Shown here: piece by piece, positions 11,139 through 21,715 of the stretch
Numbering within the stretch: the stretch's first letter is position 1
Layout: each line of letters begins with the position of its first letter
NCBI GenBank assembly: GCA_011947345.1
Contig: JAAVTG010000591.1
Location: 1-64,000, forward strand
Direction of reading: 5' to 3'
From: Phytophthora quininea
Taxonomy: Eukaryota; Oomycota; Peronosporomycetes; Peronosporales; Peronosporaceae
Length of the DNA: 64,000 bases
Notes under the pieces: model-generated
Database searches by the model: none
Seen by the model: only the letters and a program-made list of their open reading frames with translations
What the model was told of the DNA's origin: nothing
Position numbers and translations under genes: made by a program

Positions 11139-11597
11139 GGTTAGGAAATGCAGTTGGTCCAGTGGGGCAGATCGAATACATTATATTTTCTCCGTTGACC
11201 ATCCTCGTCGAGTTTCAAGTTGCCTTTAGATACGGTTCCGTCCGTCGTAACATGGTGTTTGGAAGGCCTTTTAGTGACCTCCAAAAAGCGAGTATTTTTC
11301 AAGTTTACCATCACCTATGTTGCAATTGGTATGGGAGGGATGACATTCGCAAATCTAACTGCATCAATTCTCTTTGAGTGCACTACTTGACAATTGTCGC
11401 CTCTCCGGAATTGCACTTTTCACTGCAGCATGTGGTCACAAGTTGGTGACGATAGAGCTTTCCTTTGACTCGAGAAACTATGGGCTCAATGTTGTTGAGG
11501 CTATCACACTACCCAACCGCTGGCTCTGCAGTATTATCACTTACTTCGTGGTGATGAAAGCGGTTGCCATTTCCCATTCTCCTGGCTTCCGACAACC
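11139..11597. other. Spacer between SWEET 5 and SWEET 6
   Basis: No gene is seen in these 459 bp. The last 35 bp hold a candidate initiator CCATTTCCCATT at 11567. Confidence 0.6.
11567..11578 (+). promoter_or_regulatory. Candidate initiator of SWEET 6
   Basis: CCATTTCCCATT ends 20 bp before the start codon and resembles the motifs before SWEETs 4, 5 and 7. Confidence 0.3.
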
Positions 11598-12455
11598 ATG
11601 GGCTTTTGGTACACTACTCTGGGAGTGGCGACTGCCGTTGGCCAAGTCGTGCTCAATCTCAGCCCCGTGCCCGACATCTACACAGTCCACAAACGACAAG
11701 AGATCGGAGAGCTGGCGGCCCTGCCACTGGTAGCGATGGTCGTGAATTGCCACTTCTGGTACGTCAAATCTACTACTGTGCACCGTAGTGCTGTGGTTAA
11801 TGGTGAAGTTTGCAGGTTGGTCTACGCCTACGTGGCGGACAGTATGTTCCCACTCTTTGCGACGCAAGTCTTCGGCCAGCTCGCTGCGATCGTGTACAAC
11901 ATCATCTACTATCGCTGGAGCACGCTCGAGAAGCGACAGAGGCAACGGAAGCTCTACGCCTGGGCCTCCGCGTTCCATTGCGCGCTGACACTGTACACGG
12001 TCATCGGAATGCTGGGCCTGACGAACCAATCGGACTCGGAGGTCGCGACCTGTCTCGGCTACGTTGGCATCGTGATCGACGTTTGGCTGTTTGGCTCGCC
12101 ACTCGCCACTCTGAAGCACGTCATCCAGACCAAGTCGGCCGCCTCCATCCCAATCAACCTGAGCGTTATGATGTTCGTGTCGACATCTCTCTGGGTCGTA
12201 TCGGGAGCTGTCGACAGCGACTTCTTCGTCGGGGGCCTCAACGCGATCGGATCGGTGCTGAGCTTCGCTCAAATCGTGTTCTGGACGGTCTACCGACCCA
12301 AGCGCTGCGACGATGCTATGGTCGGCCCGGCAACAGAGACTATTGACGACTTGGCAGTGGTTGTAGTTTCGCCGAAGGAGACCACCGAATCCGCGTTCGT
12401 TGAGAGCGCGGTTTACAAACCTCTGGCATCCCCGACGGTCATTGTAATGTGTTGA
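11598..12455 (+). CDS. SWEET sugar transporter 6 (two exons)
   Basis: Exon 1 is 11598-11758 (161 nt) and exon 2 is 11816-12455; the 57-bp intron (GTACGT...TTGCAG) splits the same Trp codon as in SWEETs 5, 7 and 8. Spliced, the protein has 266 residues and reads NCHFW|LVYAYVADSMFP. The first bundle has SPVPDIYTVHKRQEIGELAA; the second has SPLATLKHVIQTKSAASIPI and SLWVVSGAVDSDFF. The tail contains VVVSPKET and VYKPLASP. The intron is a multiple of three and has no in-frame stop, so an unspliced message would add 19 residues between helices 2 and 3 without ending translation. Splicing is preferred because the inserted residues would lengthen a loop that is short in every paralogue. Confidence 0.93.
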   Translation: MGFWYTTLGVATAVGQVVLNLSPVPDIYTVHKRQEIGELAALPLVAMVVNCHFWYVKSTTVHRSAVVNGEVCRLVYAYVADSMFPLFATQVFGQLAAIVYNIIYYRWSTLEKRQRQRKLYAWASAFHCALTLYTVIGMLGLTNQSDSEVATCLGYVGIVIDVWLFGSPLATLKHVIQTKSAASIPINLSVMMFVSTSLWVVSGAVDSDFFVGGLNAIGSVLSFAQIVFWTVYRPKRCDDAMVGPATETIDDLAVVVVSPKETTESAFVESAVYKPLASPTVIVMC

Positions 12456-12670
12456 TAGTCAGGAGAGTAATACGACAGCCTTTTTGCTCCCGTTAGTGCT
12501 GTTGGGCTGCATTTCATTTCCGGTTGGCACCGGAAGTCTCAATGCTCACCCCATCGATTGCAAAAAGCCCTGCTTCAGTTCATCGCATCCGGCAGTTTGG
12601 AGGTCGCAGACATTTGCATAACTAGTATTGAAGGCCTCCAGCAAGCCCCAATGGCTCCTGAACACAAACG

Positions 12671-12679
12671 CCATTCTTC
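12671..12679 (+). promoter_or_regulatory. Candidate initiator of SWEET 7
   Basis: CCATTCTTC lies 46 bp before the start codon, in the same relation as the motifs before SWEETs 4-6. Confidence 0.3.
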
Positions 12680-12716
12680 GTTTTGCCTCCTTCTCTACTG
12701 CTCGATAACTTTGACC

Positions 12717-13519
12717 ATGGGTGGTTGGATGACTTTGCTAAACGTGGTGACCGCCATCGGGCAGGTCATGCTCAATCTCAGCCTCACGCCGGACATGTTC
12801 AACATTTATCGACGCAAAACACCGGCGACATGGCAGTGCTCCCACTCGTCTCCATGTTTGTCAACTGCTACATTTGGTGAGTCAACACTGTTGTTCTCGC
12901 CAGCTATTATACGCTCTCAGGCTCTAACTTTCAACGTGATGATTATCAGGACGTACTACGGATGCTTGACGGGCAGCACCTTCCCGGTCGGCGTTACCCA
13001 AGGATTCGGGAGTTCGCAGCGATCATCTACAACATCATCTACTTCCGCTACAGTACCAACGATGCACGCAAATATCTTCGCAAGTTGTACGCGGGGGCGT
13101 TCGCTTTCCACTGCATGATCACAATCTACGTGGTAGTCGGAGTCATGGGCTTGACACAGCAAACTCACTTTGAAATTGGCACGTGGCTCGGATACACCGG
13201 TACGGCAGTCAGCGTCGTAGTTTTCGCGTCTCCGTTTGCCACGTTGAAGCGCGTCGTAGAGACCAAGTCAGCGGCTTCTATCCCGGTCAACCTCAGCTTG
13301 ATGATCTTCATCTCGTCGGTGCTTTGGGTCGCCTCGGGTTTCTTGGACGACGACTATTTCATCGCAGGGCTGAATGCTGCTGGCGTGCTCTTGGGATCGA
13401 TTCAAATCGTGTTGTACTGCATGTACCGACCAAAGCGAATGGCGACTACAATGGGCTCCGCAGCAGGCGACGATCATATCGCTGTCGGAAGTCCAACGTG
13501 CAAGTTCACCAGGGTTTGA
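12717..13519 (+). pseudogene. SWEET sugar transporter 7, two frameshifts
   Basis: Exon 1 (12717-12876) and exon 2 (12950-13519) flank a 73-bp intron at the conserved Trp codon. Exon 1 is 160 nt where the three intact siblings have exactly 161, and the reading breaks at the AAAA run 12816-12819 (after FNIYRR), which points to a one-base loss. A second single-base loss at GGG 13008-13010 (after TQGFG) breaks exon 2; beyond it the frame is clean and encodes SPFATLKRVVETKSAASIPV and VLWVASGFLDDDYF. The tail is short (ends SPTCKFTRV) and lacks the VSPK and YKxMxSP motifs, so it may also be truncated at the C-terminus. Two lesions make it the most degraded SWEET here, unless both are sequence errors. 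Confidence 0.8.
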
Positions 13520-13593
13520 CGATTCAAGAACAAGCTGTGGTAAGGTAAAAGACGATAGTGTTGAGTACTATTGCTAGTCTACCGGTGCTGGGG

Positions 13594-14443
13594 TCACACC
13601 CTCTTGATCTCTGTCGGTGACGGCAAGGACTGGTAGACGGGGCTCTTGAAACTCGCGAAAACCGCCTCCTTTGGCGACATAACAATCGATATCTGCTTAT
13701 CCGCAAGTTCTAGAGCCTCGACGTTGTCGATTTCCGGTTGCGGTTTCGGTCGAAAGCGGTTGTACACGGCGATCTGGATGATGCTAAGCAAGAAGCCGGC
13801 GATATTCAAGCCCATGATGATGAGGTCGTGGTCCACGATCGCTACGGCGACCCACAAGGCCGTGTTGAAGAACATCATGATGCTGATATTAACCGGCAGT
13901 GAAGCCGCGGACTTGGTCGCCAGCACGCGGCGCAGAGTACCCAACGGAGACGCGTACATCCAGAGATTGATGATGACACCGACGTACCCCAACGTTTCAC
14001 CGACGTCGTGTTTGCTCTGGTGGGTGGCGTGGCTCAGTCCTATCGCCACGTACGCCGAGAAGAGCACGCACAGAAGTAGTCCCCACGCCAACAGTCGGTT
14101 TAGTTCAACACGACTCGCGCTCCAGCGGTAGTACAGACTCGTGAAGACCATCGCCGCTACCACCCCTAAAAACTGCGTGACCATGAGCGGGAAAATGCTG
14201 TCGGTCAAATACCCGTAGAGCGTCCTGGAGCAAAAAGCAGGTCAGTTTAACAGCTACAGCTTAAACCGGAAGAACTACTCACCACAGGTAGTTGTTGACG
14301 ATCATTGCGACGAGCGGTAGGGCCGCCATTTCGCCCGTGTGTTTTTGTCTGCAGACGTTGAGAATGTCCGGCCCGGGGCTGAGGATCATGCCGATCTGTG
14401 TGATGGTGGTCACCACCCGAAGTAGAAGCACCCACGTCTCCAT
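13594..14443 (-). CDS. SWEET sugar transporter 8 (two exons)
   Basis: Exon 1 runs from ATG 14443 to 14283 (161 nt) and exon 2 from 14224 to 13594; the 58-bp intron (GTGAGT...CTCCAG) splits the same Trp codon as in SWEETs 5-7, giving NNYLW|TLYGYLTDSIFP. The protein has 263 residues with SPGPDILNVCRQKHTGEMAA in the first bundle and SPLGTLRRVLATKSAASLPV in the second; it has an Asn pair (VNN) where siblings have VNC. The tail has IVMSPKEA and VYQSLPSP. It is convergent with SWEET 7, with only 74 bp between the stop codons, so the shared intron shows an inverted tandem duplication. Confidence 0.93.
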
Positions 14444-14455
14444 CGATGCAGAGTC

Positions 14456-14760
14456 GAAGTGTGGAGAACAAAGCAAAACGAAAACTGGAGCAGACTTCGG
14501 CCGAGCACAAGACTTTGAAGCGCCGTTATCCTCGATTGGAAGAAAAACTCGACTCAAGAAGTGTAAACAGTTTGATGAGAAGGTCGCATCGCCGACGACC
14601 TTCAGCCAGAGACAGGCACAATGTTGTCTGTGACGAGGAGCACGAAACACAAGGGAGCTCCGTGCTCTAGTCGATGCCTTCAATGGGGATCGTCAAATTC
14701 TTGACGAGCAGTTTCTTGCGATTAGAAGGGAACGCGCTACTGGTGAACGATGCACTTCAT
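14456..14760 (+). other. Possible basic coiled-coil coding remnant
   Basis: Upstream of SWEET 8 the plus strand reads KAKRKLEQTSAEHKTLKRRY and then, in a shifted frame, LRALVDAFNGDRQILDEQFL. The composition is protein-like (Arg/Glu/Leu-rich) but the frame is broken and no start or family is recognised. It may be the tail of a repeated gene. Confidence 0.2.
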
Positions 14761-15049
14761 AGGATCAATACCGGTGCAGAAAAGCAATTGGATGAAAAAC
14801 GAGATCAACAGGAGTCTAAACAGATCGATGGGAAGACTGGCGTAGTAGCTCCCATCCCAAACACGCGATGCACACATCACCAGGGTAAATGGCCATACTA
14901 CCATTTTAAGTGCTTTCCTAGACAATCTGCACACACGTAGTCGCTGCAATATACATTGAAGGCTTAACGACTCATAGCTGATCGGACTCTCCAGATTCCA
15001 CGTGCATGAATGGCGAGATGTTGGTCTTTTCTGCTACTGCATGCCGTTT

Positions 15050-15666
15050 TGGGACTCTCCCTATGGTCGGATCAAGGCTGTTCTTCCTCAAGTCGTTAAA
15101 TCCTACGATTCAACAGTGTGTGAGACGATCATGTGCTGCGATAGAAACAGTAGAGCACTGTTTCTTCTCGTGCCCAGCTCTGACGCAAATGTGGACGTCA
15201 TTGTGACCCCCATGGCATAGGCTTTCGCGGCGGAGTTGGATTGGCGACTGCTAGTTTTCCCTAAACCACGAGACCTGAATAGGGAGTGGAGGCAGAACCA
15301 AAAGGTGGTCCTGCTACTGTGGCGAGTCCGCACTGCGATCGCGTTCCATGCTACGTGGAGGTTGAGAAACGACATACTATTCCGTGAAACTACAGCTGAA
15401 GTACTAAGCGTCCAAAATGTGACGTCCTCTACTGTCGTTCATCAATCACCATTCAGCGGAGCTTGGAATTGACGACAAAATTGTAACCTCTGTTCTGGGA
15501 AAGTTAGGACTTCGCCCACTTGCGCCGCGAAACACACTACCACCAAGTCACGTTTGGATTCCACGAAAATAAGTAGTACGACCAAGTAGTATACGATTGT
15601 AGCTAGCAAAACGGTTTGTCCGACTGGTTAATCAACTTATATTTCTTTTCTTTGTGGGACTCTCCC
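15050..15666 (+). mobile_element. 5'-truncated L1-type LINE insertion with 12-bp TSD
   Basis: A 593-bp LINE 3' fragment (15062-15654) is bounded by the direct repeat TGGGACTCTCCC at 15050-15061 and 15655-15666. It is the reverse complement of the last 600 bp of the LINE at 7.3 kb: it encodes the zinc-binding region (LNPTIQQCVRRSCAAIETVE, HCFFSCP) and then the C-terminal block LLWRVRTAIAFHATWRLRND in a shifted frame. The element ends with AATCAACTTATATTTCTTTT and CTTTG before the target duplication, so the tail is pyrimidine-rich rather than poly(A). Confidence 0.82.
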
Positions 15667-16400
15667 ATTGCAAAAGCATTGCAATGACCATTTAATGAGT
15701 ATTAAACTACTCCGACCTCGGTGCTCATAAAATATAGTGTGGTGCAATACAAAAGATGTATTATTATGTATCTTCCGCTAAAACTAAAAGTTGACTGTGC
15801 TGGAGAACTGTAAGATCGAACGCTGGTTGCTTTCAGGAGCTATTTCTTTTTTGCGTGTCGTGGGACTTGCTTGTCCATCGTTGTTGGTGTGGTCCACCGC
15901 AGCTTGCAGTCGATTACAGGTAGCCTGCGCAGCGATGACGCGCGCGCAGGTGCTTGCCGCGTGCAGCGATTTCGCGTGCATGCGGCCCGGTGCAGCGACT
16001 ACGCATGTACAAGGCTCACGCCTTGGAAAACTGGTGGCTGTGAGCGAGAGGTGACTTCGTGCCTGCAAGTAATTGGCTGTTTAGACTTTAGACCAATAGA
16101 ACACAGAATAGCTAGCACAGCACACAGCAGTTTAATTACCTTAAAACAGCTCACTTTGGCTTTTGCCTTCCAACCATTAACAGGTTAACAGCCGCACGCA
16201 ACACCAAGACCAAGAACGTCCAAGACGACCTCCTTCATGTCTGCCAAGAAAGCTGAAGTCAGTCTCCAAAAATGATAACTACTTCCACTGGGAATTCGCG
16301 ATGCGTATGACGCTTGGGAGGAAGGGTTTTGTGGCGAAGCTCGGTGAAAAACTTGCTCTCAGGGGGTGTACAGTGGCGCGACCCGAATGAGCTGGTCTGC
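15667..16400 (+). mobile_element. Decayed Ty1/Copia remnant (gag N-terminus)
   Basis: ATG 16237 opens a short frame (MSAKKAEVSLQK) that is broken after 12 codons; in the next frame the sequence NDNYFHWEFAMRMTLGRKGF matches the start of Copia-type Gag proteins ('NYxxWxxxMxxxLxxKG'), then ends in stops. The upstream 500 bp, AT-rich with a TATAAAATATA-like stretch near 15730, could be the left LTR, but no partner LTR was found. Nothing of pol follows. Confidence 0.35.
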
Positions 16401-18200
16401 GGGGGTAGCGGTTCCAGAAGGCCCTTGAGGCGTCTGGAGCCGTTGGCGTGTACCTTGTGTGCAAACCCTAAGGGTTCGAATCGCTGGACTAGACGACCAG
16501 GAGGACACCTGCCCAGGATACAGGTACCGGGTAGGTTAGTACTGCGGTTCTGGAGTTCTTCGAACGTGCTTGCTACAGAGAGCGGGTTAGAAGAGTTAGA
16601 GGTAGCTTGTGGTCGCACTCCGGTACCACACAGCCAAAACCTGTACAAGATAACAATAAACAATATAGAGTTCGATACCGATATGCAACCACCACTTATT
16701 CTTTTGGACCCTCGGATGGTGGGTCCTCGTCCAGGATCGATGAGGTGTATGCGGTTCGGGACACCTGGAAGGTCTCGAACACCCCGACGTTCGCGCCCCA
16801 GGTCCCCGCGGAGCAACAGATACAGCACTCGGTTACAAAGCTTAGGTCAGTCGATTCACAACGCAGTTAGTGTCAACGCCCTGGTAGTCACTGCAATCCA
16901 GCTACACAAGACGGCCAGGTCAATATGAAATGGGTGACGCCCGGATGTACCGACGGCCCAAGTAGGATATGGAATAGGTCGGAGTCAATCCAGGAGCGAC
17001 ACGCCCTAGAACTCCCCTTCCCAAGTGGACTTGAACACGGGGCGGGGGAGTTCCACGCGAGGCTAGTCCCTAATCCAAGGTGCCCTTAACGCCCAATGCG
17101 GCCTCCGCTTCCCTCGGAGCACTTGAGCACTTTGGGGGAAATCGAACTCTGTTAAAATCTCATACAAACCAGCTATGCAATACTAAGTACGAATCTTGAA
17201 CGATCTTTTGACAATATCTTGACTTGAATATAGACGGTATAAATGACTTGGTTTGACTACGGAGTCATCACTGGGTGCGCAATCCTGGAGCATTTTCATT
17301 GCTCAATGGGGGTCAAGTTTTCCAAACGGGGTGACCTCTCGCAACTTCAACTACAGGTGCTCCACGTCACTCCCACTGGGGATTGGTTCTTGACTTGATG
17401 TTTGTGTAGGGACTTCCACGACCTCATACATCCAGGACCACGGTTCAGGGATTGATCATCCTGGAACGCCGATCTGCGTCCAGGATACCGAATCCGGTTC
17501 CAGAGTCCTAGCGTATAGGGAAATCCACCTTCATCAAGCGTAGCAGCTTGTAGGAAATATAGTGTGTTGTGCAACACGTGTTTTATCAGGGCAAACTGGG
17601 TCTTGAGAGCCTATAGCGTCACACTGATCGAGTGCTTTTGAGACCAAGGCTACACATGTCACAGAGGGGATGCGTTCCCTCAATGTGATTTCTGCCCACT
17701 CTTGAGCACTTGCTAACGAACGAGGTGCGCATCAGCGCAAAACATTTTTCTTCCACGCCAGTGACTCTGGCAGGACGATAATAAAACGGTTGCAAAAGGA
17801 TGAGTTGATTGACGTTGGATCACTACTGCATCATCCTCGGACGACGGACAAGAAGACTGCCCGAAAAAGGTGCGGTGGATTTTCTTCGACGGGATTGGAA
17901 AGTGACCTTGGTCGCGACGGATTGAGTTCCGAGCTGCTTGATCGTTAGGAAAACCGTGAGCCACTTCTAGTTTAAACTACCACAGTGGTTAATATTTCTT
18001 GGTAATGGAGTGCCTTGGCCACAGTTGTGTTGTTCGAAAACCTGTGGGTGTTTTTATATGCATGATACGCGCGAACATTGCTGGAGTAATGCAACGGCGA
18101 TATGACATCACGTATTTCGTTATGGTGAGTTTCACTACCACAGATGTGCCAAGCGTATAACAAACAAAGGGTTTCACGCGGCATGTCCACGTGCGAGTGA
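16401..18200. other. Repeat-like noncoding region
   Basis: No protein family or RNA gene is recognised in this 1.8 kb. Two segments around 16510 and 17470 share the wording CCAGGATAC near GGTTCCAGAG/GGTTCTGGAG, suggesting an old repeat. Open frames on both strands are short and overlapping. Confidence 0.4.
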
Positions 18201-18229
18201 AACCGGAGTTTCCTGGTCGCGAAGGTGGT

Positions 18230-18236
18230 TATAAAA
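18230..18236 (+). promoter_or_regulatory. TATA box before a hypothetical ORF
   Basis: TATAAAA in the context GGTTATAAAACCCCC lies 46 bp before the ATG at 18282, at a spacing that would put transcription start just upstream of the ORF. Confidence 0.35.
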
Positions 18237-18281
18237 CCCCCAGCGAAGCACTAGTAGCGCAGCAAGTTCGTCAAGCCCAAT

Positions 18282-18845
18282 ATGCATCCACTATCGCACG
18301 TCTACCTTCGCCCGGATGCACTGGGAACCGCAGGGTACTGCTACGGCTCAGCAGCAAGACTTACAGATACACCGCGCAGTTTCACCGTTGTTCAAGTCTG
18401 CCGTGGTCACTGGAAGCAAAACGAATCTCAATCGTCTGTGTTACCATGGGAATTCGTTCATCTTCGGGAGGTCTCGGTGGAGGAGGCACTCTCCGGAATC
18501 GGCACGTACATCGGCAGCTGCGTGTGTTTGCCAAGATCTCCAGCAAACAGCATTCCCGCTGGGATTATGGTACTGTGGCTGGATACACGTAGCGCGTCTG
18601 GCGCGCTCCAAATTATCTTCCTGGATGCGGCGGAGGAGCTTGTTTTTCGAGAAGATTTCACTCTCGAAGTCGAGAGGGAGACGTATGCAATGCCCCCATG
18701 CGCAGGACGGCTCCTGTGTGAATTTATGGCTGCCGAGGTGAAGGCAGCTGACAGCAAAGTTCTCGCCGACTTCCACGGGTCGGGTCAGCATCGGGCTACA
18801 AGGACGATTGGCACAATATTTGGGCGCTACAATTTGCAACCTTAA
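18282..18845 (+). CDS. Hypothetical protein, 187 residues
   Basis: An ORF from ATG 18282 to TAA, preceded by a TATA box. The sequence has mixed alpha/beta character (LDAAEELVFREDFTLEVERE, RLLCEFMAAEVKAADSKVLA), no signal peptide, no membrane helix and no recognised domain. The neighbouring plus-strand stretches (18808-19131 and 18986-19300) also look coding but are each one frame over, so it may be the first part of a longer broken or spliced gene. Overlapping open frames on both strands lower confidence that it is real. Confidence 0.35.
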   Translation: MHPLSHVYLRPDALGTAGYCYGSAARLTDTPRSFTVVQVCRGHWKQNESQSSVLPWEFVHLREVSVEEALSGIGTYIGSCVCLPRSPANSIPAGIMVLWLDTRSASGALQIIFLDAAEELVFREDFTLEVERETYAMPPCAGRLLCEFMAAEVKAADSKVLADFHGSGQHRATRTIGTIFGRYNLQP

Positions 18846-18985
18846 GACGAGCGGGCCGTCGTTCCTCTTTGTAACGTCGCCGGAGGAGCCATCACAAGAG
18901 TTTGAAGCAAACACATTCTCGACTTTGTATACTACAAGCTGGGCAAGCGGCGAGCTCCAGCCACGGTCGTGGTTAGGGGTATACA

Positions 18986-19300
18986 GAGGAGTCCACCGCG
19001 GCGGCACCAACGTCGGCGGAGGCATCCACACCGACGTCATCCCAGCCTCCGGCACCAGATGCAAGACTTCTCGACTCGGAGGACGACAGCGAGTCCGAAG
19101 GCAACCTGATTGCACTACCACCTCCTCCTAAGAGGCGACGCACAGTCTCGCCTAATCTCACAAAGGATGAAGGTGCCCGAGTACCACGGCACACCAACGA
19201 AAGCGGCCCCACCGGTTGGTCTGCGGGCTATCCGCTTGGAACGCATACTACAGCTACGGGACATAAAAGCACGTACGGCGAGCCGGCATCATCTTTCTGA
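18986..19300 (+). other. Acidic/Pro-rich tail with basic cluster, broken ORF
   Basis: A 104-codon open stretch without a start codon: Thr/Ser/Pro-rich, then the acidic LLDSEDDSESEG, then PPPPKRRRTVSP, which looks like a nuclear localisation signal. It ends with TGA at 19298-19300. It is similar in style to disordered tails of nuclear or retroelement Gag proteins. No family assigned. Confidence 0.3.
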
Positions 19301-20338
19301 CCTTCGTCGACGGCCGCTGGAATTCACAGCAGACTCATGACCGGTAAGTACGCGACGATAACACTTCAGTCGTTGTTGGAATTCATTCAGAGAAAATGCC
19401 AGAGCTTTACCTTCCTGCCACATCTAGCTGTACTGCGGCGGCTATTCTCATGGGACTTCCAGTAGCGCTGTCTCTTCGTACTAATTTCAAGCCACTGATC
19501 ACACTGGAGCTTCGGACTTCCCGAAGACAGTCTGATATGACAGAATTTTCTAGTAAAGCGGCTCTTAGTGCTCCTGAATCGGCCACCAGCCTCGGAGAGA
19601 TTGACGAAGCCCTAACGTGCCTATTGGGCGTCGTTCGTGTGGTGGAGCGCACGTCAAAAGTTCGCGATCACGGTCCGATCGCCGAGCTTCGGGCGAGTTT
19701 CCAGAGCACAAAGCGACGTCGCCTTCTTCTTCTTGGAACGTCGCGTTTCCCCGAGGCTTGCACTGACGTAATTCCGATGAGAGGTAGCGTTGTTGGCAGG
19801 GGTTGACTTGAAATCGTAAGTCTTGAGGTCTTGGTTGGTGATCGCGCGGGGTTAGCTTCTCACGCGGTCGGTTGTTGTTTCCTTCCTCTTTGTCTTGTCC
19901 TCGGTCGCGCCGGATCCTATCGTTTACCTCTGCGCACCGGCAATCTTCTCCCCACTCGTCTACTTAACCCCTATCGCTTGATTAGGTAGATCGTGGTCTC
20001 TTCCGCCGTCGATCGTTGGGCCCTTTGCCTTGCCTCGCGTCGACGGTTTTCGGTTTATAGTGCCGTTCTCGTGACACTCTGGGTTGGGTTGAGCACGCGG
20101 AACCTCGCTGCAGCGCCACGTATCGCCGCTATCCTTGGCGATCGGGGTCGATTCTTCTACAGAGGTAGTCCTTGAGCACGGAGTAGCGAACTTGGCTTCT
20201 TGGGGAACAACGACGTGTTACTTGGCTTATCTACTTCGATGCAAATTGCGAACTGACTACTCTACCCCTTCGTACTTCATGTCTACTCCGCGGTCCATCT
20301 ACCAGCTGCTCAGGCACTCTCCTTCTCACTTTTCTATT
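19301..20338. other. No gene recognised
   Basis: About 1 kb with short overlapping frames on both strands. Nothing in it resembles a known family or RNA. Confidence 0.5.
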
Positions 20339-20520
20339 CGCGATCATCTTGCGATCAGCGATCGGGATCTCGGTGATCGATCCTATGGTGATCGGCGATC
20401 GAGATTCCGGTGGTCGACACTAGCGATCAGCGGTCAGGGTTCCGGTGGTCGACGATCTTCGCGATCCGGCGATCGTACTTAATATGGCAATCGCACTTAA
20501 AGCGGCGATCGTACTTAAGT
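20339..20520. repeat. GATC-dense degenerate repeat patch
   Basis: About 180 bp packed with GCGATC and GGTGATC words: roughly a dozen GATC sites, with partial direct repeats such as TTCCGGTGGTCGAC (20408 and 20440 areas) and GGCGATCGTACTTAA (twice near 20471 and 20504). It is not part of a coding frame. Confidence 0.55.
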
Positions 20521-20554
20521 GGATATCCCCTGAACTTCCGTCACTCTCAAACTC

Positions 20555-21400
20555 GCTTCACCACATTCGCGTCGTGTACAATCCGCGCGTGGTCCAGCTC
20601 GTCGACCAAACCCGCCAGTTCATCACTAATCTGCAGCGGAACCGTAGTGCGTTTGACGCCACCGCGTTAGATGAGCTGTTATGTTGAATCGATGAGAGGT
20701 TTAAAACTTTTCGAGTTGTCCTGGCACGCCCGGAAGATAGAGACACGAGTCGGGTTCTTCAACAATTCACCGTATCACACGAGTCGTATCAACAACTGCT
20801 TCAGAATGTGGCGGATCGTCGCTTTGAGGAGTTGAAGCAGGCCATTTCCGGTCATTTGGGCATTTTTATCAAGTGCCAAGGACCCGCAGCAGCAACGGAG
20901 AAACCATCGGGACTAACAAAATAAAACGCCGGTACCGCAGGAAGTATTGGCAGCTCTTCCATCACAGAACGGAAGACCCTCTGCACGAAGTATTTGGCGA
21001 AATACTCGTGCCGGGGAGCGGAGATGCATGCGTCTCTGAGTCACGTGGTCACTTTAAGCCTGACACCCTTCCCGACGTCGTTGAAAAGTTCATCAAGCGG
21101 CACTATGGTGGACTGAAGCCCGAGTACCAAAACATCTGAAGTGGCCAAGATAGGACGATCGGTGGAAACTTATCTCGGCCGATGCGCCACCAGAAACTAT
21201 CTACACGTGCCCCTCGTTCAGTTTTGCCAGAGACTGAGCTCCAGTCCAGCGGGATTGGGTCATCGGAGGACGACAAGGAAGCCTTTTGTCAAGATGTCTG
21301 GGGAAGGTTTCACCTTACGCAGAGTGCAGCGGGGCTGCGTAGTAGTGCACGTGCACAGAGGAAGACATAGGACTTCCCGAGTCTGTCTCTTTAGGCGTCC
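20555..21400 (+). pseudogene. Degraded ORFs, probably N-terminal part of a tyrosine-recombinase element
   Basis: A plus-strand series of short frames, each broken by stops, reads HIRVVYNPRVVQLVDQTRQF, then FKTFRVVLARPEDRDTSRVL, then a basic segment (KRRYRRKYWQLFHH) and GSSEDDKEAFCQDVWGRFHL. None gives a recognised domain alone; the position just before recombinase remnants suggests they belong to the same element. Confidence 0.3.
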
Positions 21401-21715
21401 CGCATTCGGTTCTATACAAGAACCAAGTACAGTCCCGTAACTAGGACTCGCAGAGTCAGTGTCCCTTAAAACAAGGACAACACGAATTAACTGCAAAAAT
21501 AGTACTGCATTGAATTGTTTTATCTGGCCCTGGTGTAAATGTATAGACTAAACTATGTGGCATAGCTAATCTAAGAGATATGCAAAAGAGTGGTGGAGAG
21601 CCAGATGCTACAGAGTCGAAACTCTACACACAGTTAAGAGTTTCGTGTATCCTCTAAAGTCAACGCACGGCTATGACTTTCGTGTAAAACCGTTACACAG
21701 AAAGGCCGGTCACGG

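Noticed and set aside
16473..16484. GGTTCGAATCG, resembling a tRNA B box / T-loop
   Set aside because: The flanking bases do not form a T-arm stem and no A box or acceptor stem can be drawn around it.
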